NCBI GenBank assembly: GCA_964443145.1
Contig: CAYUBS010000057.1
Span: 1 to 17,725, forward strand
Source: JAHEFT01 sp964443145
Lineage (GTDB): Bacteria > Pseudomonadota > Gammaproteobacteria > Xanthomonadales > SZUA-36
Length of the DNA: 17,725 nucleotides
Direction: 5' to 3'
Shown here: piece by piece, positions 1 through 7,251 of the stretch
Layout of the letters: each line of letters begins with the position of its first letter
Position numbering within the stretch: the first letter of the stretch is position 1
Program-made: the position numbers and the translations under genes
The notes under the pieces: generated by a model
Database searches by the model: none
What the model was told of the DNA's origin: nothing
What the model saw: the letters and a program-made list of their open reading frames with translations, nothing else

Positions 1-1005
1 ATCGACCTGGGAACGGCCAATACACTTATTTATGTACGCGGCCAGGGGATTGTGCTCAATGAGCCCTCGGTGGTGGCGATTCGCATGGAACGCGGACCGG
101 GTGGCCCACAGCATGTGGCAGCAGTCGGTTCAGCGGCGAAACAAATGCTGGGCAGAACCCCGGGTAACATCCGCACGGTACGCCCCCTGAAGGACGGCGT
201 TATTGCGGATTTCAACATGACCGAGGCGCTGCTGCAGCACTTCATTCGCGAGGTCCACACGTCCCGTTTCCTGCGGCCCAGCCCCAGGGTGCTGGTCTGC
301 GTGCCCTGCAGTTCAACCCAGGTTGAGCGCAAGGCCATCAAGGAGTCTGCCGAGGGCGCTGGTGCGCGTGAGGTGTTTCTGGTCGAAGAGCCCATGGCAG
401 CCGCCATCGGCGCCGGTATCCCGGTGCACGAGGCACGTGGCGCGATGGTGCTGGATATTGGCGGCGGTACTTCTGAAGTCGCAGTCATCTCGCTTAATGG
501 ACTGGTTTACTCAAACTCTGTCCGCGTGGGCGGCGACCAGTTTGATGATGCAATCGTCAATTATGTTCGACGAAACTACGGCACATTGATCGGCGAAATG
601 ACGGCAGAGCGCATCAAGATCAAGATCGGCTGCGCCTGGCCGGATGAAGAGCCTGAATCGATGGAGGTCTCCGGCAGAAATCTGGCCGAAGGCGTTCCGC
701 GCAACATCACGATCACCAGTAACGAGGTGCTCGAAGCGCTTAACGAAAACCTCTCGAGTATTCTTGAAGCGGTTAAGACGGCGCTTGAGCAGACCCCGCC
801 GGAGTTGTGTTCGGATGTCGCTGAAACCGGCATTGTGCTAACCGGTGGTGGCGCACTGTTGCGCGGCATTGATCGCCTGATCGCCGAGGAAACCGGCTTA
901 CCGGTATTTCCGGCCGACGATCCTTTGACCTGCGTAGCTCGCGGCGGTGGTAAAGCACTTGAAATGATGGATCAGAACAACGGCGATTTCTTCGCTACTA
1001 ATTAG
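1..1005 (+). CDS. mreB: MreB, actin-like rod-shape cytoskeletal protein (5' end outside window)
   Basis: MreB polymerises into membrane-bound filaments that guide the elongasome along the side wall. The reading frame is open from base 1. Compared with my recollection of E. coli MreB, only about 14 N-terminal residues are missing, including the membrane-binding amphipathic helix. The actin-fold nucleotide motifs are all visible: phosphate-1 (IDLGTANT, the first codons), phosphate-2 (DIGGGTSE, near bases 454-477) and the adenosine motif (TGGGALL, near 841-861). Other hallmark stretches are NEPSVVAIR, AKQMLGRTPG, EEPMAAAIGAG and LTCVARGGGKALE. The stop is TAG at 1003-1005, and an AGGAG ribosome site for mreC overlaps it. 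It is the first gene of a closely packed block with mreC and mreD. Identity is essentially certain; nothing odd was seen. Confidence 0.98.
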   Translation: MDLGTANTLIYVRGQGIVLNEPSVVAIRMERGPGGPQHVAAVGSAAKQMLGRTPGNIRTVRPLKDGVIADFNMTEALLQHFIREVHTSRFLRPSPRVLVCVPCSSTQVERKAIKESAEGAGAREVFLVEEPMAAAIGAGIPVHEARGAMVLDIGGGTSEVAVISLNGLVYSNSVRVGGDQFDDAIVNYVRRNYGTLIGEMTAERIKIKIGCAWPDEEPESMEVSGRNLAEGVPRNITITSNEVLEALNENLSSILEAVKTALEQTPPELCSDVAETGIVLTGGGALLRGIDRLIAEETGLPVFPADDPLTCVARGGGKALEMMDQNNGDFFATN

Positions 1006-1008
1006 GAG
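1004..1008 (+). promoter_or_regulatory. Ribosome binding site deciding the mreC TTG start
   Basis: AGGAG lies over the mreB stop codon, five bases before a TTG at 1014. No ATG or GTG competes until an ATG at 1080, which falls inside the predicted membrane helix. The site therefore supports the TTG start. Confidence 0.6.
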
Positions 1009-1013
1009 CTGGC

Positions 1014-1931
1014 TTGGTTACAGCTAGCCCAGGATCAGGTTCCAGGTTTTCCGGGCCGGGAGGGCATACAGCCCGGCTCATGCTCTATGGGTTGATGGCC
1101 GTTGTGCTGATGGCCATGGATCAGCGCGGGCATTACGTTCCGAAAATTCGTGCCGCCGCCGAGTACCTGGCAGAGCCTGTTTATCACGTTGTCGAGTGGC
1201 CGGTCCGCGCGGCCGGTAACCTGTTCACACAGTTTAGTTCCCGCCGGTCACTGCGGCACGAAAACGAGCAGCTCAAAGAGTTGCTGCTCAGCCAGGGTGG
1301 CGCTTTACAAAGGCTCGATGCCCTGACAGCAGAGAACAAGCGGTTACGGTCCCTTTTCGAGGGCGCGCAAGGCCAGGAGTTCGAGTACCGCTTCGCTGAA
1401 TTGCTGCAGGTAGATCTCGATCCGTTTTCCCACAAGGTACTGATCGACCGTGGCTCCCTTGATGGCGTGAGCCGCGGGCAAGCCGTGATCGATGGTGATG
1501 GGGTGATGGGCCAGGTGGAGGGAGTCCACCTGCATTATTCCACTGTACGCCTGATTTCCGACCCCAATCACGCGCTGCCCGTGCAGATCAACCGCACCGG
1601 CCTGCGGACGATCGCGTTCGGTTCCGGTGAAACCGGCAACCTGAGCCTGTCCAGTGTGCCCCGGCAGGCTGACGTGCGCGAAGGCGACCTGATCGTCACA
1701 TCGGGGCTGGGCGACCGCTTTCCCGGCGGTTACCCGGTGGCTCGCGTCACCGCCATCAATCGCGAAGAAGGTAAAACCTTCGCCCTGGTCGAAGCCAGCC
1801 CGTTGGCCGCGCTGGGCCGGGGCCGCGAGGTGCTCCTGATCGTGACACCGCCACCGGTACCGGCAGAAACGCAGACGCCTGAGCAGGCATCCAACGCAAA
1901 TACCGACCCGGCCGGAGATCAGCCGGAATGA
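1014..1931 (+). CDS. mreC: MreC, rod-shape-determining periplasmic scaffold protein
   Basis: MreC is a bitopic inner-membrane protein that links MreB/MreD to PBP2 and activates the RodA-PBP2 synthase. The 305-residue product has a short cytosolic N-terminus with the family's RGP-like stretch (SGPGG, residues 13-17). A single membrane helix follows at about residues 22-36, then a coiled coil at about 79-116 (RHENEQLKEL and AENKRLRSLF). The beta-rich MreC domain spans about 120-285 and includes VLIDRGSLDGV, HALPVQI and VTSGLGDRFPGGYPV. The C-terminal tail is rich in Pro, Gln and Thr and looks disordered. The TTG start is chosen for its AGGAG at 1004-1008 and because later starts would remove the N-terminal anchor. 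The stop overlaps the mreD ATG (ATGA), suggesting translational coupling. Confidence 0.96.
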   Translation: MVTASPGSGSRFSGPGGHTARLMLYGLMAVVLMAMDQRGHYVPKIRAAAEYLAEPVYHVVEWPVRAAGNLFTQFSSRRSLRHENEQLKELLLSQGGALQRLDALTAENKRLRSLFEGAQGQEFEYRFAELLQVDLDPFSHKVLIDRGSLDGVSRGQAVIDGDGVMGQVEGVHLHYSTVRLISDPNHALPVQINRTGLRTIAFGSGETGNLSLSSVPRQADVREGDLIVTSGLGDRFPGGYPVARVTAINREEGKTFALVEASPLAALGRGREVLLIVTPPPVPAETQTPEQASNANTDPAGDQPE

Positions 1932-2422
1932 CCAGCCGGAATGACCGATTCACTGTCATCTTTGTCACGCTGGTGGTGGCTATCGTCCTGACGCTGGTGC
2001 CGATGCCGCCAATGCTGGACCTCATGCGCCCTTACTGGGTGGCGTTGGTAGTCATCTACTGGAGCCTGGAAACACAGGACAGAATCTCACTGGGCATGGC
2101 TTTTACACTGGGGCTGGCGCTGGACCTGCTCAGTGCCAGCCTGCTGGGTCTGCACGCGCTAAGCCTGGTGATCATCGTTTACCTGGTGGCCCGGTTCCGG
2201 GCACGCTTGCGTTTTTTCCCGCCCTGGCAGCAGGCGCTGTCGGTGCTGGCGTTGCTGGTCAACGACCGGATCATCCTGCTGTGGATCATCATCCTGCGCG
2301 GTGAACCCCTGCCTTCGCTGGATTTCTGGCTTCCGCCGATTGTCGGAACGTTGCTGTGGCCATGGTTGTTTCTATTACTTGATCGCTACCGCGGTGTGAT
2401 GCGCCACCGCTCCTTACGGTGA
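1928..2422 (+). CDS. mreD: MreD, rod-shape-determining inner-membrane protein
   Basis: MreD is a small polytopic membrane protein of the elongasome and works with MreC. The product has 164 residues, usual for the family, and is very hydrophobic, with about five membrane segments (near residues 8-26, 32-46, 56-75, 78-88 plus 100-121, and 134-151). Family-like stretches are RPYWVALVVIYWSL at about 34-47 and LGLALDLLSASLLGLHAL at about 61-78. The ATG overlaps the mreC stop by four bases, and GGAGA at 1914-1918 supplies a ribosome site nine bases upstream. Position between mreC and mrdA supports the call, because the sequence of MreD itself is weakly conserved. Confidence 0.94.
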   Translation: MTSRNDRFTVIFVTLVVAIVLTLVPMPPMLDLMRPYWVALVVIYWSLETQDRISLGMAFTLGLALDLLSASLLGLHALSLVIIVYLVARFRARLRFFPPWQQALSVLALLVNDRIILLWIIILRGEPLPSLDFWLPPIVGTLLWPWLFLLLDRYRGVMRHRSLR

Positions 2423-4293
2423 ACCTTCGCCGACTGACAAATCCGGCTGCAGGTCAACCTCTCAAGGACCAGGCCCTGGAAGCGCGGCAGTTCAGCTCGC
2501 GTGCCTTCCTGGCCTTCCTGATCATGCTGCTGACCATTTTCCTGCTGAGTATGCGGTACGTTTATCTGCAGGTGGTTAGCTATGAGGAGTTCACGGCACG
2601 CTCGATCAATAACCAGGTGCGGATTGTGCCTGTGGCGCCCAACAGGGGGCTGATTTATGACCGCAGGGGCAGGCCGGTAGCGGAAAATCTGCCGGCCTAC
2701 CGCCTTGAACTGGTGCCGGAAAAAGTCGATGACCTGGAGCAGACTCTGGTGGCGCTGGGCCTGATCGTCGAGCTGCCGGAAGATGCGCTGGAAAAATTTC
2801 AGCTGAACCGGCGGCGTTACCGGGACTTTGAAAGCGTACCGCTGAAGTTCAACATGATGGAGCAGGAGGTCGCGCGCTTCGCTGTGGACCGCCACCTTTT
2901 CGAAGGCGTGGAAATTGTTCCCTACCTGGCCCGTAACTATCCGTATGGCGAATTGCTGACCCACGTGCTGGGTTATGTGGCCCGTCTCGATGTCGATGAT
3001 CTGAACCGGGTGGATGAAGGCAATTACCGCGGCACCACGCATATCGGAAAGTCCGGCATCGAGCGTTACTACGAAGACCAGCTGCACGGCACCAGTGGCA
3101 TAGAAAAAATCGAGACCAATGCGCAGGGCCGGATTCTTACCGTGCTTGAACGGGAAGACCCGGTGCATGGCGATGACCTGGTGCTGGCCCTTGATGTGCA
3201 GGTCCAGCAAGCCGCATGGGATGCACTGGGTGACCGGCCCGGGGCGGTGGTGGCTATAGACCCGAACGATGGTTCGGTGCTGGCGATGGTCAGCAAGCCC
3301 GCTTTTGACCCGAACCTGTTCGTGCATGGTATCAGCGGAAAGGACTACCGGGCCATCCTCAACGCGCCGGGCCGGCCATTGTTCAACCGGACCCTGTTGG
3401 GCGGTTATGAGCCGGGTTCAACGATCAAGCCTTTCGTCGGGCTGGCGGGTCTGGAGCTGGAGGTGGTAACGCCGGAAGACCGTGTATTTTCAGTTGGACA
3501 GTACTTTCTGCCCGGGGTTTCGCGTCCTTTCAGGGACTGGAAAAGAGGCGGTCATGGCTGGGTCAACATGCTCCACGCGCTGGAGCAGTCGGTCAATACC
3601 TATTTCTACCAGCTGGCCTATGATTTGGGCATCGACCGCATGCACGATTACCTCGATCATTTTGGTTTTGGCAAACCGACGGGCATTGACCTGTTGGGCG
3701 AAAACTCAGGTGTGCTGCCATCGCGCGGGTGGAAGCGAGCCTATTTTGCCGAGCCCTGGTACCCGGGTGAAACGATCATTGCCGGAATCGGGCAGGGCTT
3801 CAACGTGGTCACGCCGGTTCAGCTGGCCAATGCTGCTGCTACGCTGGCCAATAACGGCACCCGCCATGAGCCCCGCCTGCTGTATGCGACGAAGCATGCC
3901 GGTAACCGGCAGGCGGACAAGACCCGTGCGCCGGTCGCCGAACAGGTTCCGATTGTCTCCCAGGCAAATTGGGACCTGATTCACGCAGGCATGCGGTTAG
4001 TGGTACACGGTGCAAAAGGAACAGCGCGCTCCATCAAGCCGGAGTCCGGATTTGAAATCGCCGGCAAGAGCGGCACGGCGCAGGTTGCGGCCCAGGCGCT
4101 TAATGAAGACATGGATGAAACCACGGCGACTCACTTGCGTCACCATGCATTGTTCATTGCCTATGCACCTTTTGAAAACCCTTCCATCGTCGTGGCGGTT
4201 GTGGTGGAGCACGGCGGCGGCGGATCCCGCGAGGCGGCGCCGGTGGCGCGGGCGGTGATTGACGCCTGGTTATCGCAGGAAGGGGTGAAATGA
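2419..4293 (+). CDS. mrdA: Penicillin-binding protein 2, elongasome D,D-transpeptidase
   Basis: PBP2 cross-links new peptidoglycan during side-wall growth and partners with RodA. The product is 624 residues. It has a cytosolic N-terminus, one membrane helix at about 29-50, and the pedestal domain with NRGLIYDRRGRPVAEN at 75-90 and a YPYGELLTHVLGYV stretch near 174-187. The transpeptidase domain carries SxxK at S334-T-I-K337 with S334 as the nucleophile, SxN at S391-V-N393, and KSGT at 550-553. The start is a GTG at 2419 that overlaps the mreD stop in GTGA; I see no strong ribosome site, so translation is probably coupled to mreD. The stop overlaps the rodA ATG. FtsI is the main alternative, but the neighbours and the GIGQG and EPWYPGETI stretches favour PBP2. 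Confidence 0.97.
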   Translation: MNLRRLTNPAAGQPLKDQALEARQFSSRAFLAFLIMLLTIFLLSMRYVYLQVVSYEEFTARSINNQVRIVPVAPNRGLIYDRRGRPVAENLPAYRLELVPEKVDDLEQTLVALGLIVELPEDALEKFQLNRRRYRDFESVPLKFNMMEQEVARFAVDRHLFEGVEIVPYLARNYPYGELLTHVLGYVARLDVDDLNRVDEGNYRGTTHIGKSGIERYYEDQLHGTSGIEKIETNAQGRILTVLEREDPVHGDDLVLALDVQVQQAAWDALGDRPGAVVAIDPNDGSVLAMVSKPAFDPNLFVHGISGKDYRAILNAPGRPLFNRTLLGGYEPGSTIKPFVGLAGLELEVVTPEDRVFSVGQYFLPGVSRPFRDWKRGGHGWVNMLHALEQSVNTYFYQLAYDLGIDRMHDYLDHFGFGKPTGIDLLGENSGVLPSRGWKRAYFAEPWYPGETIIAGIGQGFNVVTPVQLANAAATLANNGTRHEPRLLYATKHAGNRQADKTRAPVAEQVPIVSQANWDLIHAGMRLVVHGAKGTARSIKPESGFEIAGKSGTAQVAAQALNEDMDETTATHLRHHALFIAYAPFENPSIVVAVVVEHGGGGSREAAPVARAVIDAWLSQEGVK

Positions 4294-5381
4294 AGCGCCT
4301 GTTGCCAAGCTGGGTGAAGTGGCCGCAACTGGATCTGCCCCTGTTGCTGGGACTGATTTTGCTGATGGGCTTTGGGCTGCTGGTTTTATACAGCGCATCC
4401 GGCGAACAGATGGGCGTGGTGTACCGCCAGGCCACCCGGCTGGGCGTCGGCCTGGTTGCATTACTGTTATTGAGCCAGGTGCCGCCGCATATTTTTCGCA
4501 TCTGGACACCGTGGCTGTATGGGCTGGGTATCCTGTTGCTGCTGGCCACCTGGATGTTTGGCGTAGGCCGTGGTGCAGATCGATGGCTGGATCTCGGCGT
4601 GTTCCGTTTCCAGCCGTCCGAGATCATGAAGTTGGGCGTTCCGATGATGATGGCCTGGTATCTGCATCCCCGACGCCTGCCCCCGGAACCCATGTCGATC
4701 CTTGTTTCCTGCGTGATCCTGGCAGTTCCCGCGCTGCTGATTTACCGGCAACCCGACCTGGGCACCGCCTTGCTGGTGGGAGTCAGCGGAGGTTTCGCGC
4801 TGTTTCTGGCGGGTCTGCAGTGGCGGGTGATGGCCGGAATCGCGGTCCTGGGCACCGCAGCTGCTCCCGCACTTTGGCTGGTGATGCATGAATACCAGCG
4901 CAACCGGGTTCGCACTTTCCTGAACCCGGAATCCGACCCATTGGGCAGCGGTTGGAATATCATCCAGTCCAAGATTGCCGTGGGATCGGGCGGCCTGACC
5001 GGCAAGGGCTGGTTGAACGGCACACAATCCCGGCTGGAGTTCATTCCGGAACGGCATACTGATTTTATCCTGGCGGTTTTGTCAGAAGAACTGGGCCTGA
5101 TCGCTGTGCTGCTGCTGTTTGCCACCTACCTGTTCATCGCCGGGCGCGGGCTGTATATCGCCAGCCTGGCCCGTACCACGTATGCACGCCTGTTGGCCGG
5201 AAGCCTCAGCCTGACGTTTTTTGTTTATGTGCTGGTCAATGCGGGGATGGTCTCCGGATTGCTGCCGGTTGTGGGGGTGCCACTCCCTCTTATCAGTTAC
5301 GGTGGTACTTCAATCGTGACACTTTTGGCCGGGTTCGGCATGTTAATGTCCATTTTTGGACACCGTAATTTCATACGATGA
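4290..5381 (+). CDS. rodA: RodA, SEDS-family peptidoglycan glycosyltransferase
   Basis: RodA is the glycan polymerase of the elongasome and uses lipid II in the inner membrane together with PBP2. The 363-residue product is strongly hydrophobic, with about ten membrane helices. SEDS signatures are present: GADRWLDLG at 95-103, RFQPSEIMKL at 106-115, QPDLGTA at 154-160 and LNGTQSRLEFIPERHTDFI at 242-260. The Asp of HTDFI, D258, corresponds to the catalytic Asp of the family. The C-terminal stretch LPVVGVPLPLISYGGTS near 326-342 is also typical. The ATG overlaps the mrdA stop, with a strong AGGAAGGGG ribosome site at 4277-4285. FtsW is the paralogue to exclude; adjacency to PBP2 makes RodA far more likely. 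Confidence 0.97.
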   Translation: MKRLLPSWVKWPQLDLPLLLGLILLMGFGLLVLYSASGEQMGVVYRQATRLGVGLVALLLLSQVPPHIFRIWTPWLYGLGILLLLATWMFGVGRGADRWLDLGVFRFQPSEIMKLGVPMMMAWYLHPRRLPPEPMSILVSCVILAVPALLIYRQPDLGTALLVGVSGGFALFLAGLQWRVMAGIAVLGTAAAPALWLVMHEYQRNRVRTFLNPESDPLGSGWNIIQSKIAVGSGGLTGKGWLNGTQSRLEFIPERHTDFILAVLSEELGLIAVLLLFATYLFIAGRGLYIASLARTTYARLLAGSLSLTFFVYVLVNAGMVSGLLPVVGVPLPLISYGGTSIVTLLAGFGMLMSIFGHRNFIR

Positions 5382-5433
5382 GGCAAATCTGATTACAATG
5401 CCGACTGCAGCGGAAAAAGGAACGCAAAATACA

Positions 5434-6414
5434 ATGAAAAGGACACTCATACTCGCGCTTGTTTTAATACTCAGTGCATCCTGCCAGGCCCAGCAGCATC
5501 CGGGAGCAGAGGAGTTTGCTGCCAGGGCAGCATCGGAATACGACCTGGACCCGGCCGAAGTGATGGTATTGCTGGAGGACGCACGCTTCAAACAGTCCAT
5601 TGTCGACGCGATCAGTCGACCGGCTGAATCCAAGCCCTGGTACAAATACCGCCCCATCTTCATTACGGACAAGAGGATAAAAGGTGGCGTTGAATTCTGG
5701 CGTGAACATGAAGAACTGATCCTGCAGGCTTCGGAAAAATATGGAGTCGATCCGCAGATCATCGTTTCTATCATCGGCGTCGAGACCTTTTACGGTCGGA
5801 TAACCGGCAGCTACCGCGCGCTGGATGCATTGACCACGCTGTCTTTCTATTACCCGGACACGGGCAACGACCGTTCCGCCTTTTTCTCTAAAGAACTGAT
5901 GAACCTGTTCGTCCTGGGCGGGGAAGAAGACCTGCCGCTGGATGAAGTGACTGGCTCTTACGCCGGTGCTATGGGTCTGGGGCAGTTCATGCCCAGCAGC
6001 TATCTCGAATATGCCGTGGATATGGATGGGGATGGCCGGCGTGATCTGTGGAGTTCAATGCCGGACATTCTCGGCAGTGTGGCCAACTACCTGCACCGCC
6101 ATGGCTGGGAGGCCGGACAGCCGATCACCTATCCGGCAATCGTCGCTGAAAGTGCAGACATGGAAAGAGTCACCCGGCGTGATTTAAAAGTGAAAACGCC
6201 GGTGTCGGAATTGGCACAGGCCGGGTTTACCTCCGCCGAACCTGTCAATGGTGACAGGCTGGCAGCAGTGACTCGCCTGGAAGAAGAGGATGGAAACCAT
6301 TACTTCGTCACTTTCAAGAATTTCTACGTGATTACCCGTTACAACCGCAGCCCTCTTTATGCGATGGCTGTGTATGAGCTCAGTGAAGCCATCAGGAACG
6401 GATTCGAAGAGTGA
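5434..6414 (+). CDS. mltB: MltB-family lytic murein transglycosylase B
   Basis: This enzyme cleaves the MurNAc-GlcNAc bond, leaving 1,6-anhydroMurNAc ends, and acts in the periplasm. The chosen ATG at 5434 gives 326 residues starting with a short basic n-region and a hydrophobic stretch ending in LSASC (Cys17). This fits a permissive lipobox but is not the strict L-A-G-C form. A frame open from 5356 would overlap rodA and bury the signal peptide, so I reject it. The catalytic Glu is E117 in GVETFYGR. Family stretches include ALDALTTLSFYYP and SYAGAMGLGQFMPSSY. A calcium-loop-like DMDGDGRRDLW at about 197-207 matches the EF-hand-like site known in E. coli Slt35. AAAGGAA at 5416-5422 is a rather distant ribosome site. 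Its stop overlaps the rlpA GTG. Confidence 0.95.
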   Translation: MKRTLILALVLILSASCQAQQHPGAEEFAARAASEYDLDPAEVMVLLEDARFKQSIVDAISRPAESKPWYKYRPIFITDKRIKGGVEFWREHEELILQASEKYGVDPQIIVSIIGVETFYGRITGSYRALDALTTLSFYYPDTGNDRSAFFSKELMNLFVLGGEEDLPLDEVTGSYAGAMGLGQFMPSSYLEYAVDMDGDGRRDLWSSMPDILGSVANYLHRHGWEAGQPITYPAIVAESADMERVTRRDLKVKTPVSELAQAGFTSAEPVNGDRLAAVTRLEEEDGNHYFVTFKNFYVITRYNRSPLYAMAVYELSEAIRNGFEE

Positions 6415-7211
6415 AATTGATGCGTTACATGGGTGTGTTGCTGGCGTTGATCGCCTGCGTATGGCTGGTATCTTGCTCGGGCAAGTCGTCCAAACCCGCT
6501 GAACCATCCGACGGCCCTTCAACCAGCGACATCAAAGCCAGCGATGTGAAGGATGCTGTGCCGCGCGACGAGCCGCTTGCCCGTTACGGCAACCACTCGC
6601 CTTACGAGGTGTTCGGCAAAAAATATACCGTGATGAAAAGCAGCAAGGGCTATCACAAAAAGGGTACGGCTTCGTGGTACGGCAGTAAATTTCATGGCCG
6701 CAGAACATCCAGCGGTGAGCCCTATGACATGCACCTGGCTACAGCGGCACACAAATCACTGCCTCTGCCCACGTATGCTGAAGTGACCAACCTGGATAAC
6801 GGCAAGAAGGTCATCGTCAAGATAAATGACCGCGGCCCGTTTAAGCATGACCGCCTGATCGACATGTCGTACGGTGCTGCATTGCGACTGGGCATGACCG
6901 GCACCGGAACCGCGCGGGTCGATGTCCGCGTCATTGATGGTTCATCCGGCGAATACGTCGCTGACCGCGCTGCACCTGTTGCTGATTCGGACGGAACAAT
7001 GCTGCAGGCAGGGGCCTTTGGAAAACGCGAAGGGGCTGAAAAACTGGCCGGCCAATTGGAGCGTGCCCGCCTGAAACCGGTCACCATTAATGATAGTGGC
7101 AACCTGTTTCGGGTCTGGTTGGGTCCCTATGACAGCGCAGCCAAGGTAGAATCAGTTATCAGCAGGGCCATTGAACTTGGCTTTGAGCGCCCGCATACAG
7201 TCAAGCGCTGA
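6411..7211 (+). CDS. rlpA: RlpA, lipoprotein with double-psi beta-barrel and SPOR domain
   Basis: In P. aeruginosa RlpA is a lytic transglycosylase acting on denuded glycan strands at the septum. The 266-residue product has a signal peptide with lipobox LVSC at 19-22, followed by SGKSS, so it is probably an outer-membrane lipoprotein. A linker rich in Ser, Pro and Asp leads to the double-psi barrel at about 84-176 (GTASWYGSKFHGRRTSSGEPYD, split around residue 95). Candidate catalytic residues are H114 in ATAAHKSLPLPT and D140 in KINDRGPF. A C-terminal SPOR domain, about 196-264, should bind denuded glycans. The GTG start overlaps the mltB stop. An ATG at 6420 (residue 4), with AAGAG at 6407-6411, is an equally possible start and changes nothing functionally. 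Confidence 0.95.
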   Translation: MKLMRYMGVLLALIACVWLVSCSGKSSKPAEPSDGPSTSDIKASDVKDAVPRDEPLARYGNHSPYEVFGKKYTVMKSSKGYHKKGTASWYGSKFHGRRTSSGEPYDMHLATAAHKSLPLPTYAEVTNLDNGKKVIVKINDRGPFKHDRLIDMSYGAALRLGMTGTGTARVDVRVIDGSSGEYVADRAAPVADSDGTMLQAGAFGKREGAEKLAGQLERARLKPVTINDSGNLFRVWLGPYDSAAKVESVISRAIELGFERPHTVKR

Positions 7212-7218
7212 GGGCGCT
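7204..7218 (+). repeat. Small inverted repeat spanning the rlpA stop
   Basis: AGCGC, the five-base spacer TGAGG, then GCGCT form a perfect 5-bp stem directly over the rlpA stop codon. No T-tract follows, so it is not a classical terminator. It might tune translation or mRNA stability between rlpA and dacA, or be chance. Confidence 0.3.
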
Positions 7219-7251
7219 CTGCCTGCAGTAAACGGAAAATACGACCAAATT

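Noticed and set aside
2386..3327. Long open frame of 313 codons on the - strand opposite mreD/mrdA
   Set aside because: It lies fully antisense to the conserved PBP2 gene, is rich in His and Gln as expected for reverse-strand translation of GC-rich coding DNA, and shows no recognisable domain.
5394..5399. TACAAT resembling a -10 box between rodA and mltB
   Set aside because: No acceptable -35 box lies 16-18 bases upstream, and the genes are only 52 bases apart in an operon-like block.
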